IMG/VR virus record: IMGVR_UViG_3300021962_005968
Span: 1-64,000 of that record
Source of the DNA: a virus
Direction: 5' to 3' (one strand)
Length of the DNA: 64,000 bases
This document shows, in pieces, positions 9,298 to 18,098 of this stretch. The stretch's first letter is position 1, and the number at the start of each line of letters is the position of its first letter. A program made the position numbers and the translations under genes. The notes under the pieces are model-generated. The model was given only the letters and a program-made list of their open reading frames with translations, was not told the DNA's origin and did no database searches.

Positions 9298-9984
9298 ATG
9301 TCATATAACAAAACAAAATGCGACCCCGAGTTAGGTCTTAAAGTTCACGAACATCTAGTTAAAATGGGAGTCGAAACTCCTATTAAAGAAACAGGTCAAT
9401 TAATTGATCGTAAGGGTAAGATCGATGTTATCGAATCTTTATTTACAGATATTATGAAAACACTTGGACTAGATCTTACAGATGATAGTCTAATTGAAAC
9501 ACCTAAGCGTGTTGCTAAAATGTATGTGAATGAAATTTTTTGGGGACTCGATTATGAGGCATTCCCAAAATGTACTACTGTAGATAACAAAATGCAGTAT
9601 AACGAAATGGTATGTGAACGAAATGTTAATGTTCAAAGTAATTGTGAGCATCACTTTGTTGTAATTGATGGATTAGCTACTGTTGCTTATGTTCCAAAGA
9701 CTAGAGTACTTGGTTTGTCTAAGATCAATCGCATTGTAGAATATTTTAGTAAACGTCCTCAGATTCAAGAACGTCTAACAGAACAAGTATTCCACACACT
9801 ACAATATATTCTTGAGACTGAAGATGTTGCTGTATTAATCGATGCGCAGCATTACTGTGTTAAATCTCGAGGTGTTGAAGATACAGGTAGTTCAACAGTA
9901 ACAGTTCGTCTAGGCGGCGGTTTTAAAAATGATCCAGCAGTAAGAAATGAATTTTATCAGATTGCTAGACAAGGTTGCAAATGA
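9298..9984 (+). CDS. folE: GTP cyclohydrolase I
   Basis: 228 residues. FolE opens GTP to dihydroneopterin triphosphate, the first step toward 7-deazaguanines. Zn ligands are visible as C116 and H119 (SNCEHHF) and C187 (QHYCVKSRG); the 71-residue spacing equals that of E. coli FolE. SKINRIVEYFSKRPQIQERLT is the conserved catalytic core. AGGAAGG lies before the ATG. Its presence with queD, queE and dpdA argues for base modification rather than folate supply. Confidence 0.95.
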   Translation: MSYNKTKCDPELGLKVHEHLVKMGVETPIKETGQLIDRKGKIDVIESLFTDIMKTLGLDLTDDSLIETPKRVAKMYVNEIFWGLDYEAFPKCTTVDNKMQYNEMVCERNVNVQSNCEHHFVVIDGLATVAYVPKTRVLGLSKINRIVEYFSKRPQIQERLTEQVFHTLQYILETEDVAVLIDAQHYCVKSRGVEDTGSSTVTVRLGGGFKNDPAVRNEFYQIARQGCK

Positions 9985-10157
9985 TGGATTATATTAATTT
10001 CAATTATTTGGCAATTGGTATTATAATTGGATATATTGCTAATCCACTAATGGCTGCGTTTTCAGCAATTATAATGAAGATATTATTCGAAACTAATTCT
10101 AATTGTACGCATAATTGCAATCAAGGGCGTAACTGCACTTGTAAGGAAAATAAATGA
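9981..10157 (+). CDS. Small membrane protein with Cys-rich tail
   Basis: 58 residues starting MMDYIN at the ATGA overlap with folE. One hydrophobic segment (about residues 8-35) is followed by a tail with four cysteines in CTHNCNQGRNCTC, suggestive of metal binding or disulfides. Function unknown. Confidence 0.55.
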   Translation: MMDYINFNYLAIGIIIGYIANPLMAAFSAIIMKILFETNSNCTHNCNQGRNCTCKENK

Positions 10158-10663
10158 CAGTGAATGTAATGGTTGACTTGGAAACAATGTCAACAAGATC
10201 TAATGCAGCAATTTGTTCTATTGGTGCAGTAAAATTTGAAGGTGGAAAAATCATTGATAAGTTCTACTGCACAATAGATCTTGCTAGCTGCAAAGAAGCT
10301 GGTATGCATATCTCTAAAGATACTGTCGAATGGTGGTCTAAACAAAATAAAGAAGCATTGCGCGAATTAACTAAAAACAATATCTCATTACAAGAAGCTC
10401 TTGATAAATTTGAATTGTGGTTTGGCCCTAAGAGTTTGCCTATTTGGGGCAATGGTGCAGTATTTGATAATACTATCTTAGGGAATGCTTATTTTATTAC
10501 AGGTAGAGAACCACCGTGGAAGTGCTGGGATGATCGTTGCTATAGAACAGCCAAAGCAATGTTTAATTGGATTCCTGCAGATGCGCGCGAAGGCACATAC
10601 CATAACGCATTAGATGATGCGATTTATCAGACAAAACACTTAATTAAAATTCTTGGTGAGTAA
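10154..10663 (+). CDS. DEDD-type 3'-5' exonuclease (Rv2179c-like)
   Basis: 169 residues. MVDLETMSTRSNAAICSIGAV holds the first D/E pair (D8, E10), WGNGAVFDNTIL the second Asp, and HNALDDAIYQTKHL the final His/Asp. This matches the Rv2179c-like exoribonuclease family found in many phages, related to T4 DexA-type enzymes. Substrate (RNA or DNA) cannot be told. Four-base overlap with the previous gene. Confidence 0.8.
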   Translation: MTVNVMVDLETMSTRSNAAICSIGAVKFEGGKIIDKFYCTIDLASCKEAGMHISKDTVEWWSKQNKEALRELTKNNISLQEALDKFELWFGPKSLPIWGNGAVFDNTILGNAYFITGREPPWKCWDDRCYRTAKAMFNWIPADAREGTYHNALDDAIYQTKHLIKILGE

Positions 10664-10664
10664 T

Positions 10665-12026
10665 ATGCGACTTTATAAAAAGAGAGTTGCGTTTTGTATT
10701 AGCGATCAACACCTTGTTCCTCACGGTGGCATCGGACAATTCGCAAAAGGTTTTGTTGAAATGGCAAATATTATTAACTGGAAAGTTGATATTATTACAG
10801 ACAAACCAACAACAAATGAATTTGCTAAATTGGTAGAATCTTTAGGGGCTAATTTAATTGCTCCGAAAAATGCCATGTCTTATAAGAATCATACTGGCAC
10901 ATTTGCATTTACAGATTCAATTAATTTTGAAAAGATGATTAACTTCAGAGATGCAGTTATGAATGCGTTTCATACTAACATCTATGATATGGTTGTTTGT
11001 AATTCATTAGAAGCAATGCCTGCAGTATTAAGTTTTGATCTTAATAATTACATCCCAGTAGTTCTATACACGCATGAAGAAAGCATGGTCTTCCGTGATA
11101 CTCGCAAATTTAAAGGTGTGTTTTTAGAAAGTTGTAATGAGTTCTTTAATAATTTAATGAACCTTGAGAACTGTCATATTGGTACACAATCTGCACGTAA
11201 TGTAGCTGAGATTAAAAACAATGGCGGAGTTAATGTAGAGCATTTAAGTATGCCTATGTCTGAAAGAGAATTACTCACAGGCGGTTATACAGAACGAAAA
11301 GGTGTCTTGTATATTGGTCGTTGGGAAGATCGTAAAAACCCCGAAGCATTTTTAAAGGTAATTAAAGAGACGGGATTGCCTGCAAAAATCATGACCAATG
11401 CCAACGGCAAAAAGAAATTTGAAGCTCGTCTTGCAGAATTGGGTATTACAGATTATGAAATTAAAGCAAGTATTGTGGGCAAAGAAAAAGTTGATTTTAT
11501 CAAATCTGCTAAGGTGCACTTCAATCCCTCTTTAAGAGAAAATTATCCATTTACTTTCTTTGAATGTTTGGGTCATATGCCCTGCATTGTAATCGATAAA
11601 TCTGAATGGGTTACAAATTTTGATAGTAAATATTATATTCGTTTGCCATTAAATGAAGTTGCTGCAACATTAAAAATTGAATATGATGCTGATCGAAAAG
11701 ATCGTAATCATGATGCGCTTCAGTATATTAAACATTTGGATTTCCAAACATCTGATAGATGGGTTAAATTCTTAAATTCATATAATCAAACATCTTTGGC
11801 CCGATCCGATTCTGCAAAAATTAATGATTATTCCGAAATTAAATATGCGGAATTTATTCGTATACTAAATAGAACACAATTGGCTATCGACGATGTTAAA
11901 AGTGTATTGACAAATAAGTCTAAATATAATATAATCTATACAGACAACGACACATACTTAACTAAAGATCCTAATTTTATACCAAAAGAAGAAGCAACTT
12001 CTTCATTAGAAAGCCTATTTGAATGA
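10665..12026 (+). CDS. GT4-like glycosyltransferase
   Basis: 453 residues from ATG 10665, one base after the exonuclease stop. The N-terminal Rossmann domain has HGGIGQFAKGFVEMA (donor loop). The C-terminal domain has YIGRWEDRKNPEAFLKVI and FNPSLRENYPFTFFECLGHMP, which occupy the places of the GT4 donor-binding E-x7-E region. Retaining hexosyl transfer is expected. It overlaps dpdA by four bases, so the two are translationally coupled. Confidence 0.78.
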   Translation: MRLYKKRVAFCISDQHLVPHGGIGQFAKGFVEMANIINWKVDIITDKPTTNEFAKLVESLGANLIAPKNAMSYKNHTGTFAFTDSINFEKMINFRDAVMNAFHTNIYDMVVCNSLEAMPAVLSFDLNNYIPVVLYTHEESMVFRDTRKFKGVFLESCNEFFNNLMNLENCHIGTQSARNVAEIKNNGGVNVEHLSMPMSERELLTGGYTERKGVLYIGRWEDRKNPEAFLKVIKETGLPAKIMTNANGKKKFEARLAELGITDYEIKASIVGKEKVDFIKSAKVHFNPSLRENYPFTFFECLGHMPCIVIDKSEWVTNFDSKYYIRLPLNEVAATLKIEYDADRKDRNHDALQYIKHLDFQTSDRWVKFLNSYNQTSLARSDSAKINDYSEIKYAEFIRILNRTQLAIDDVKSVLTNKSKYNIIYTDNDTYLTKDPNFIPKEEATSSLESLFE

Positions 12027-13309
12027 GAACATATGAATATGTAATTTCTGGTCCAGCATATTTGCGCCTCGGTGCAGAACAATGTAATGATCCAGATGTA
12101 TTAGAAATGATGCTTGACATGATTGGTCGAGTATGTCACAACCAAAATAATCATACATTCTCATTATTGTATAATGGTTTTACTGAAAAGAACTTTGGAC
12201 CCAAGTTACAAAAGTTTCGCCCCTCAATTAATAACATTCATGCTGACTCTGGTGGTTTGCAGATTATTACTCGCGGATTGAAAAATACTCCAGAAGTCAG
12301 AGAAAAGGTATATTCGAATCAAGGCACATACGCAGACATTGGTATGGCATTTGACGAGATTCCGGTTAAGACAACTTCTACAAGTGGCGTATCATCTAAG
12401 ATTGATACCAAGCGTAGATATGCGGATATGGATAATTTTGACGAGTATGCAAGACAAACGGGTCGAAATGTAAAAGCACAAATTGAAACATTTGATAGAA
12501 TGGGTAGTTCTTGCAGACCATTTGTTATTATGCAGGGATCATCTCAAGAATCATATTCTCGTTGGGCGGAATTAGTTCTAGAAGAAATTACTCCCGCATT
12601 GCATCATCGTATCGGTGGTCTTGCTATGGGATCAGCTGCACTAGGTATGGGTCAATTGGAAGATGTTAAACGGGCATTCTATGTTACACAGATGCCGTAC
12701 ACAAGACCATTTCATTTACACGTCTTAGGCGTAGGTGCATTACGTCGTATTCTTCCTTATATTTGTTTTAGTCAATCTGGTCTATATGAAGGCATTGATA
12801 TTTCATATGACTCAACAACTCATTCTATGTCATTGGATAATGGATTGTTTTATTTCTCATTTGCTAAAAAAGCAGCTGGCTCACCGTATGGTGGCACATC
12901 TGTAAAAATGGGTAGAGAGTATTCTAACATTTATAGAACAGTTACTACAGAAATTAATACAGTATGCGGAACAAATTATACTCCTGAAGAATATCATATA
13001 TTAATGAACAGAGGTGTTGGTGTTCATTTAGAAGCAGGTGGAAAATTTGTAGATATTATGCGTGCTCGTCTTGCCTTTATTTTAACAAACGTACACAATT
13101 TTACTCACGATGTAAATGCTTTAACAGAATCTAAAGAATTGTTTTTAAAATTCTGTAGAGAAAAAGATTGTGAAAATGAATATGCTACATTATTTGATGT
13201 TAAGACTCTTTCCGATTTCGAAGACTGGGAAAAGAATGTAGGCAGGTATATGGAGTCTGAACCAGTTAACACACAACCACCAGTTTCACTTGAGGATTTA
13301 TTTGCATGA
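12023..13309 (+). CDS. dpdA: DpdA-like DNA 7-deazaguanine transglycosylase
   Basis: 428 residues, related to tRNA-guanine transglycosylase. Seen: HADSGGLQI with D75 (general acid in TGTs), IGGLAMGS (substrate loop), LHVLGVG, and ISYDST with D263 in the place of the TGT nucleophile. The zinc CxCxxC site of tRNA enzymes is not seen. Phage TGT paralogues of this type swap guanine in DNA for a 7-deazaguanine. The setting with folE, queD and queE strongly supports DNA modification over tRNA queuosine. Confidence 0.85.
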   Translation: MRTYEYVISGPAYLRLGAEQCNDPDVLEMMLDMIGRVCHNQNNHTFSLLYNGFTEKNFGPKLQKFRPSINNIHADSGGLQIITRGLKNTPEVREKVYSNQGTYADIGMAFDEIPVKTTSTSGVSSKIDTKRRYADMDNFDEYARQTGRNVKAQIETFDRMGSSCRPFVIMQGSSQESYSRWAELVLEEITPALHHRIGGLAMGSAALGMGQLEDVKRAFYVTQMPYTRPFHLHVLGVGALRRILPYICFSQSGLYEGIDISYDSTTHSMSLDNGLFYFSFAKKAAGSPYGGTSVKMGREYSNIYRTVTTEINTVCGTNYTPEEYHILMNRGVGVHLEAGGKFVDIMRARLAFILTNVHNFTHDVNALTESKELFLKFCREKDCENEYATLFDVKTLSDFEDWEKNVGRYMESEPVNTQPPVSLEDLFA

Positions 13310-13758
13310 GCACTATTATTTCAGACGATACAGTATTTTTTACAGATACAATTATACATAGTAAATTAGTTAAAAAGAAAAGTTCTATTTGGGTTACCTT
13401 TCAGAAAGAAGGTATTCATAAATATCCACAAGCGGCAACTGATCCTAAATTAGCAACAGGTGATTGGCTTGATGTTTCATTCTTAGGAACACCTCATAGA
13501 CATATATTTCATTTCCGAGTAGAGATGGAAGTATTTCATGATGATCGAGATGTAGAATTTATTCAGGCAAAACGTATTATGGAAAGATGGTATTCCGATG
13601 GTACATTACAATTAGATTTTAAATCTTGTGAGATGATGGCAAATGATCTATATGACAAATGTAGTGTTCAATGGCCTAATAGAGATTATACTATTGAAGT
13701 ATCAGAAGACGGTGAAAACGGGTGTAGAATTAGTTTTGAAAGGGTAGCAGGTGAGTAA
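13306..13758 (+). CDS. T-fold-like protein coupled to dpdA, possible deazaguanine-processing enzyme
   Basis: 150 residues. The segment TPHRHIFHFRVEMEVFHDDR followed by DVEFIQAKR and a C-terminal YTIEVSEDGENG recalls the QueD/PTPS tunnelling fold: a His-x-His strand, an E/D-F-x-x-x-K helix, and a closing strand with Glu. It is not the main QueD (that is at 15959). It overlaps dpdA by four bases. Since the path to CDG is complete and QueC is absent, it could act on CDG, for instance as a decarboxylase of the type named DpdL in other phages. I cannot confirm homology to DpdL. Confidence 0.5.
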   Translation: MSTIISDDTVFFTDTIIHSKLVKKKSSIWVTFQKEGIHKYPQAATDPKLATGDWLDVSFLGTPHRHIFHFRVEMEVFHDDRDVEFIQAKRIMERWYSDGTLQLDFKSCEMMANDLYDKCSVQWPNRDYTIEVSEDGENGCRISFERVAGE

Positions 13759-14920
13759 ATTATATTATATGGGTTTAGAACCCTATGAAGGTCGGTATAC
13801 TCTACAGTTGCAACAATGGAGTGAAGCTGCATTTAAACGTAGAGGTATTGACTATGAAGTAATTCATGGTGATATTCTAGATGACTCTAAAGCAATTGTA
13901 ACAGGTCAAGTACTTGATGCACACGGCCGTAGTTATTATTCGTTGACACAGATGGCTAATCTTATTAAGAAGATGAAAGCTGGTGAAATTACTTGGCAGG
14001 ATACAATCTTTTTTGAAGATATGTTTACCCCTGGAATTGAAGCATTACCCTATATAATGGATCAAGTAAGCTATGAATATCAACCTCGCATCTTTGTTCG
14101 TTGTCTTGCACAATCTATTGACCCTGATGATTTTGTTCACGTATGGGATATGCAGAAGTGGATGGGTATGTACGAGAAGATGACAGATCAATTTGTTACA
14201 GGTGTACTTGCATCTAACGAAGAGATGGTTGCTCATATGAAAATTGCAGGTTGGGAAGCACCAATCTTTAATATCTCTGGACTTGCATTTGATAAAGATG
14301 AAGTTCGTAGTCGTGTAGCAAATCGTATTCCATTTAATCAGCGCAAACAGCGTGTAGTCTTTGCTGCAAGATTCGATCAAGAGAAACAACCCGATTTCTT
14401 TATGGATTTAATTGAACGCTATTATACAATTAATCCAAATGTAGAATTTGCTGTTCTTTCAGGCGGCCCTTTGCGTAGTAACAATGAAAAGTATTTGACT
14501 CGCGCGCGAGCATTGGAAAAGACTCATAATTTTAAAATCTATGAGAATCTTAAAAAGAATGAATACTATGAATTGTTAGGCGATTCTCGAGTATTATTTA
14601 ATTGTGCATTGCAGGATTGGGTAAGCAATACCGCATCAGAAGCAGATGCATTAGGTACAAATTGTTTATATCCTGCATATAGATCATTCCCAGAATCATT
14701 TGCTAATGATCGTGAATGTCTTTATATTCCATGGTCACAAGATGATGCAGTATTTAAATTAAATACATTGCTGTTTCAAGAGCGAACTAATCTAGGTAAG
14801 TTGTCTGATTGGACATCTGGTACTATTGATCGTTGCTTAGATATTATGTTTGAAGATAATGCTAAATGGTATCGTAGCGGTAAGGATTACAGAGATTATG
14901 TCCCAGCAGCCAAGTACTAA
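13751..14920 (+). CDS. GT4-like glycosyltransferase
   Basis: 389 residues from a GTG start that overlaps the previous gene by 8 bases. The C-terminal half has VVFAARFDQEKQPDFFMDLI, then FAVLSGGPL and NCALQDWVSNTASEADALG, a typical GT-B donor domain in which the E of TASEAD would contact the nucleotide sugar. The N-terminal half carries DTIFFEDMFTPGIEAL, seen in phage relatives. Its place between dpdA and a galE-like gene suggests coordinated sugar transfer, target unknown. Confidence 0.7.
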   Translation: MSKLYYMGLEPYEGRYTLQLQQWSEAAFKRRGIDYEVIHGDILDDSKAIVTGQVLDAHGRSYYSLTQMANLIKKMKAGEITWQDTIFFEDMFTPGIEALPYIMDQVSYEYQPRIFVRCLAQSIDPDDFVHVWDMQKWMGMYEKMTDQFVTGVLASNEEMVAHMKIAGWEAPIFNISGLAFDKDEVRSRVANRIPFNQRKQRVVFAARFDQEKQPDFFMDLIERYYTINPNVEFAVLSGGPLRSNNEKYLTRARALEKTHNFKIYENLKKNEYYELLGDSRVLFNCALQDWVSNTASEADALGTNCLYPAYRSFPESFANDRECLYIPWSQDDAVFKLNTLLFQERTNLGKLSDWTSGTIDRCLDIMFEDNAKWYRSGKDYRDYVPAAKY

Positions 14921-15920
14921 ATTAGTTGTTGTCACCGGTTCCGCTGGTTATATCGGCGGACAGACTTGTATCGAATTAAAGAAACAAGGATACGAAGTTA
15001 TCGGCATTGATAACAGACATAACGAACATCTTGATGCATTTCAAGATGAATATTTGCAATGCGACTTTACAGACTTAGAGGCATTTAGTCTTTATAAAAA
15101 GGTGTATCCTGTTGCAATTATACATTGTGCTGGTACTAGTCTAGTTGGTCCTAGTATGAAAAATCCAGGACATTACTTTCATAATAATGTATCTAAAACA
15201 AATTTACTTTTAGACTTTGTTGCTAAACAAATCCCAAAGACTAAAATTATTTTTAGTAGTAGCGCATCTGTTTATGGTATTCCTAAAACAAAAACACCGT
15301 TGAGAGAAAACGATAAGGTTGATCCTATTTCCCCATACGGTGAATCTAAATTGATGGTCGAGCATCTATTAGAATGGTATCATAGGTGTCACAATTTAAA
15401 CTATACAGCATTTAGATATTTTAATGCTTGCGGTGCAGATGATAACGGTCAACATGGCCAAGAACCAGATGCAACACATATCTTTGCCAAACTATTTGAA
15501 GCAGCTAAAAACAACACATCATTTACTTTAAATGGTGCAGACTATGGCACACCAGACGGAACTTGTATTAGAGATTATATTCATGTTCAAGATATTGCAC
15601 TTGCACACATAAAAGCTATTGACAAATCTATTCAAGGCATATATAATTTAGGAATGCTTCAGGGACATTCTAATCTACAAATTCAAATGCTTGTAGAAAA
15701 AATTACCAATAAAGAAATTGTAACATTTATTAATAGACGACGCGAGGGCGATCCGCCATCGTTAGTTGCTGATAGTACAATGTTTAAACGTCTTGCAGAT
15801 TGGAATCCTGTATATGATATGTCAGATATTTTAACATCTTTAAATACATGGTATAATTCTCCGACATATGATGCTTTAACAAAGCAGCGGTCTTATTCGA
15901 ACATTCACCCCGCTTTATAA
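14898..15920 (+). CDS. galE: UDP-glucose 4-epimerase-like (GalE)
   Basis: 340 residues from ATG 14898, overlapping the glycosyltransferase by 23 bases. Extended SDR: NAD motif TGSAGYIGG at the N-terminus, SSSASVYG, catalytic YGESK, FRYFNACGAD, and RDYIHVQDIA near the C-terminus, all as in GalE. It would supply UDP-galactose or a related sugar to the neighbouring glycosyltransferases. Length matches GalE (about 338). Confidence 0.85.
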   Translation: MSQQPSTKLVVVTGSAGYIGGQTCIELKKQGYEVIGIDNRHNEHLDAFQDEYLQCDFTDLEAFSLYKKVYPVAIIHCAGTSLVGPSMKNPGHYFHNNVSKTNLLLDFVAKQIPKTKIIFSSSASVYGIPKTKTPLRENDKVDPISPYGESKLMVEHLLEWYHRCHNLNYTAFRYFNACGADDNGQHGQEPDATHIFAKLFEAAKNNTSFTLNGADYGTPDGTCIRDYIHVQDIALAHIKAIDKSIQGIYNLGMLQGHSNLQIQMLVEKITNKEIVTFINRRREGDPPSLVADSTMFKRLADWNPVYDMSDILTSLNTWYNSPTYDALTKQRSYSNIHPAL

Positions 15921-15923
15921 ATT
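15916..15923 (+). promoter_or_regulatory. Near-consensus late motif before queD
   Basis: TATAAATT, one change from the late consensus, overlapping the galE stop codon and 36 bases before queD. The motif is short, so this is a weak call. Confidence 0.3.
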
Positions 15924-15958
15924 CTGCATGTCGTCAAACTTACTTAAAGAGGCAAGAG

Positions 15959-16441
15959 ATGGCAAATAAAAAATTCTTCTCAACAAAAACATATAGACAA
16001 ATAGGTCCCGTAGCTTATAGGCAATGGCGCGCTGATTCACATTGCAATTTAATTCATGGTTATGCTATGAGTTTTCACTTTGAATTTGAAGCAGATACGT
16101 TGGATGCTCGTAACTGGGTAACTGATTTTGGTGGACTGCGCCCACTTAAAGACAAGCTAGAAGAATGGTTTGACCATACTCTTTTGGTTGCACAAGATGA
16201 TCCTATGCGTGAACATCTATTGGAACTAGGTAGATTAAAACTAGCAAAGATTACAGAAGTAGAACGTACGGGGTGTGAGGGTCTAGCTGACTTCTTATAC
16301 GAATATATTAACACTATTTTCTTACCTAACTGCGGTAGCGAAGAAGCAAAACGTGTTTGGTGTTGCAGAGTAGAAGTTCGAGAGACTGATAGCAATATGG
16401 CTGGTCGTTCTGGTCATAGAGAAGATAGAGAATTTGAATAG
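15959..16441 (+). CDS. queD: QueD, 6-carboxy-tetrahydropterin synthase
   Basis: 160 residues. QueD turns dihydroneopterin triphosphate into 6-carboxy-tetrahydropterin, linking FolE and QueE. Seen: SHCNLIHGY with C29 (catalytic Cys) and H33, FHFEFEAD, DFGGLRPLK, FDHTLLV with the catalytic Asp/His pair, and a late VEVRET. The classical HGH zinc motif reads HGY here, so one of the three zinc His is replaced or supplied by H28. AAGAGG ribosome site. Confidence 0.88.
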   Translation: MANKKFFSTKTYRQIGPVAYRQWRADSHCNLIHGYAMSFHFEFEADTLDARNWVTDFGGLRPLKDKLEEWFDHTLLVAQDDPMREHLLELGRLKLAKITEVERTGCEGLADFLYEYINTIFLPNCGSEEAKRVWCCRVEVRETDSNMAGRSGHREDREFE

Positions 16442-16445
16442 AATA

Positions 16446-17030
16446 ATGACAATGCTGCCCCAGATTGGCGACATTGATGTATTTGATAGTATATCTTCAG
16501 ATGATCTTTGGTGCGTAGATAAATTAATCTTATCAAAAAAATTAGGTTACAAATGTGGCCCGGCAGGAATACCTCCGTCTGTGCCAGGACAGTATATAGT
16601 GCGCCCTATTGTAAATCTAAAAATGATGGGGGTAGGTGCCACAATAAAATACCTAGACTCTGACTCAATTCCAGATGGTTATTTCTGGTGTGAGATGTTT
16701 ACTGGCCGTCATTTGAGTTTTGATTATCATTGGGGCAAACAAACATTAGCGGTTGAAGGATTTAGATCCGATACAAATCGACTAGATCGATTTAGTCGAT
16801 GGACCCGTGTTGTTGATATGTTTGTATTACCAGAGGTACTGCAAAATGTTGCAGATCGATATGCTTGGTTCAACGTAGAAGTTATAGGCGATAAAGTGAT
16901 TGAAGTACATTTTAGATATAATGATGACTTTGCTAACCACAACGCAAATACTATTATACCTGTTTGGCAGGAAGAGTTTTACCCCAGTCCTGCAGGAGAT
17001 AGATTAGGATTTATTTTAAAATATGAATAG
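16446..17030 (+). CDS. Conserved phage protein of unknown function
   Basis: 194 residues from ATG 16446 (a TTG at 16434 would overlap queD). Mixed alpha/beta with VPGQYIVRPIVNLKMMGVGA, faintly like the nucleotide-binding strand of ATP-grasp proteins, and FWCEMFTGRHLSFDYHWG. I do not recognise the family. It sits between queD and gp47 and could belong to either transcript. Confidence 0.6.
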   Translation: MTMLPQIGDIDVFDSISSDDLWCVDKLILSKKLGYKCGPAGIPPSVPGQYIVRPIVNLKMMGVGATIKYLDSDSIPDGYFWCEMFTGRHLSFDYHWGKQTLAVEGFRSDTNRLDRFSRWTRVVDMFVLPEVLQNVADRYAWFNVEVIGDKVIEVHFRYNDDFANHNANTIIPVWQEEFYPSPAGDRLGFILKYE

Positions 17031-17042
17031 TTTAGAAAAAGT

Positions 17043-18098
17043 ATGAAAATCTGTTTATTAGGTGATACCCATTTTGGTGTTAGGAATGATTCTAAAGCAT
17101 TTCACGCATACTATGAGAAATTTTACAGCGAGATATTTGTTCCATATTTGTTGGAACATAATATTGATACTGTAATTCAATTAGGTGATTTGTTTGATCG
17201 TCGAAAATATATTAACTTTAATTCACTTGCTGAAGCAAGAAGATACTTCTTTGACGCTTTAGAAACGCACGGTATTAAATTAGTAACTTTAATTGGAAAC
17301 CATGACATTTTCTGGAAAGAAAGTCTCAATGTTAATTCGCCCGATCTTTTATTAAAAGACTATGGCAACATTACTATCTATCAAGAACCAGGTAAATTTG
17401 TTTATGACAATATTACCTTTGATATTATTCCTTGGATATGTAAAGAAAATGAAGCAGCAATTGCAACATTTATGGATACAAGTTCTGCAGATTATTGTAT
17501 AGGTCATTTTGAGATTGCAGGGTTTCAGATGATGAAAGGTATTGACAATCATGAAGGCGTTGATCGTAGTTATTTTAAACAATATAAACAAGTACTAAGC
17601 GGACATTTTCATACTAAATCATCTGAAGGAAACATCACATACTTAGGTACTCCTTACGAGCTAACATGGAATGATGAAAGTGACCCTAAAGGGTTTTTCA
17701 TATTTGATACCGAGACACATGGGTTAGAATTTATTCAAAATCCATATACGATTTTTACAAAGTTTTATTACGATGATGATAAGTTTGATCCTGACAGTAT
17801 AGATGTTAGTGAATTTTCAAATCAACATATTAAACTCATTGTTGTTAAAAAGAAAGACTTTGTTAAATTTGAGAAGTTTATAGAAAGAATCTATAAACAA
17901 GATCCCTTAGAACTAAAAATTATTGAAGACTTTTCTGAGTTTGAATCTGAAGCATTAGATGATTCTATTGATTTAGAAGATACTATGACTCTGTTATCTA
18001 ATTATGTAGATAGCGTTGAGACTGATGTGGATAAAGAAAGACTTAAGACATTGCTAAAGACATTATACGTTGAAGCACAACATTACGAACAAGCATGA
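17043..18098 (+). CDS. 47: Recombination endonuclease subunit gp47 (SbcD/Mre11-like)
   Basis: 351 residues. Metallophosphoesterase motifs in order: GDTHFG (D8, H10), LGDLFDRR, GNHD, and GHFHT. With gp46 it resects DNA ends in T4 recombination-dependent replication and host DNA breakdown. Length is typical (T4 339). It overlaps gp46 by four bases. Confidence 0.95.
   Translation: MKICLLGDTHFGVRNDSKAFHAYYEKFYSEIFVPYLLEHNIDTVIQLGDLFDRRKYINFNSLAEARRYFFDALETHGIKLVTLIGNHDIFWKESLNVNSPDLLLKDYGNITIYQEPGKFVYDNITFDIIPWICKENEAAIATFMDTSSADYCIGHFEIAGFQMMKGIDNHEGVDRSYFKQYKQVLSGHFHTKSSEGNITYLGTPYELTWNDESDPKGFFIFDTETHGLEFIQNPYTIFTKFYYDDDKFDPDSIDVSEFSNQHIKLIVVKKKDFVKFEKFIERIYKQDPLELKIIEDFSEFESEALDDSIDLEDTMTLLSNYVDSVETDVDKERLKTLLKTLYVEAQHYEQA

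Noticed and set aside
7265-16441. Queuosine tRNA pathway of the host
   Set aside because: The transglycosylase lacks the tRNA-type zinc motif and is in a phage operon with folE/queD/queE, so DNA modification fits better.
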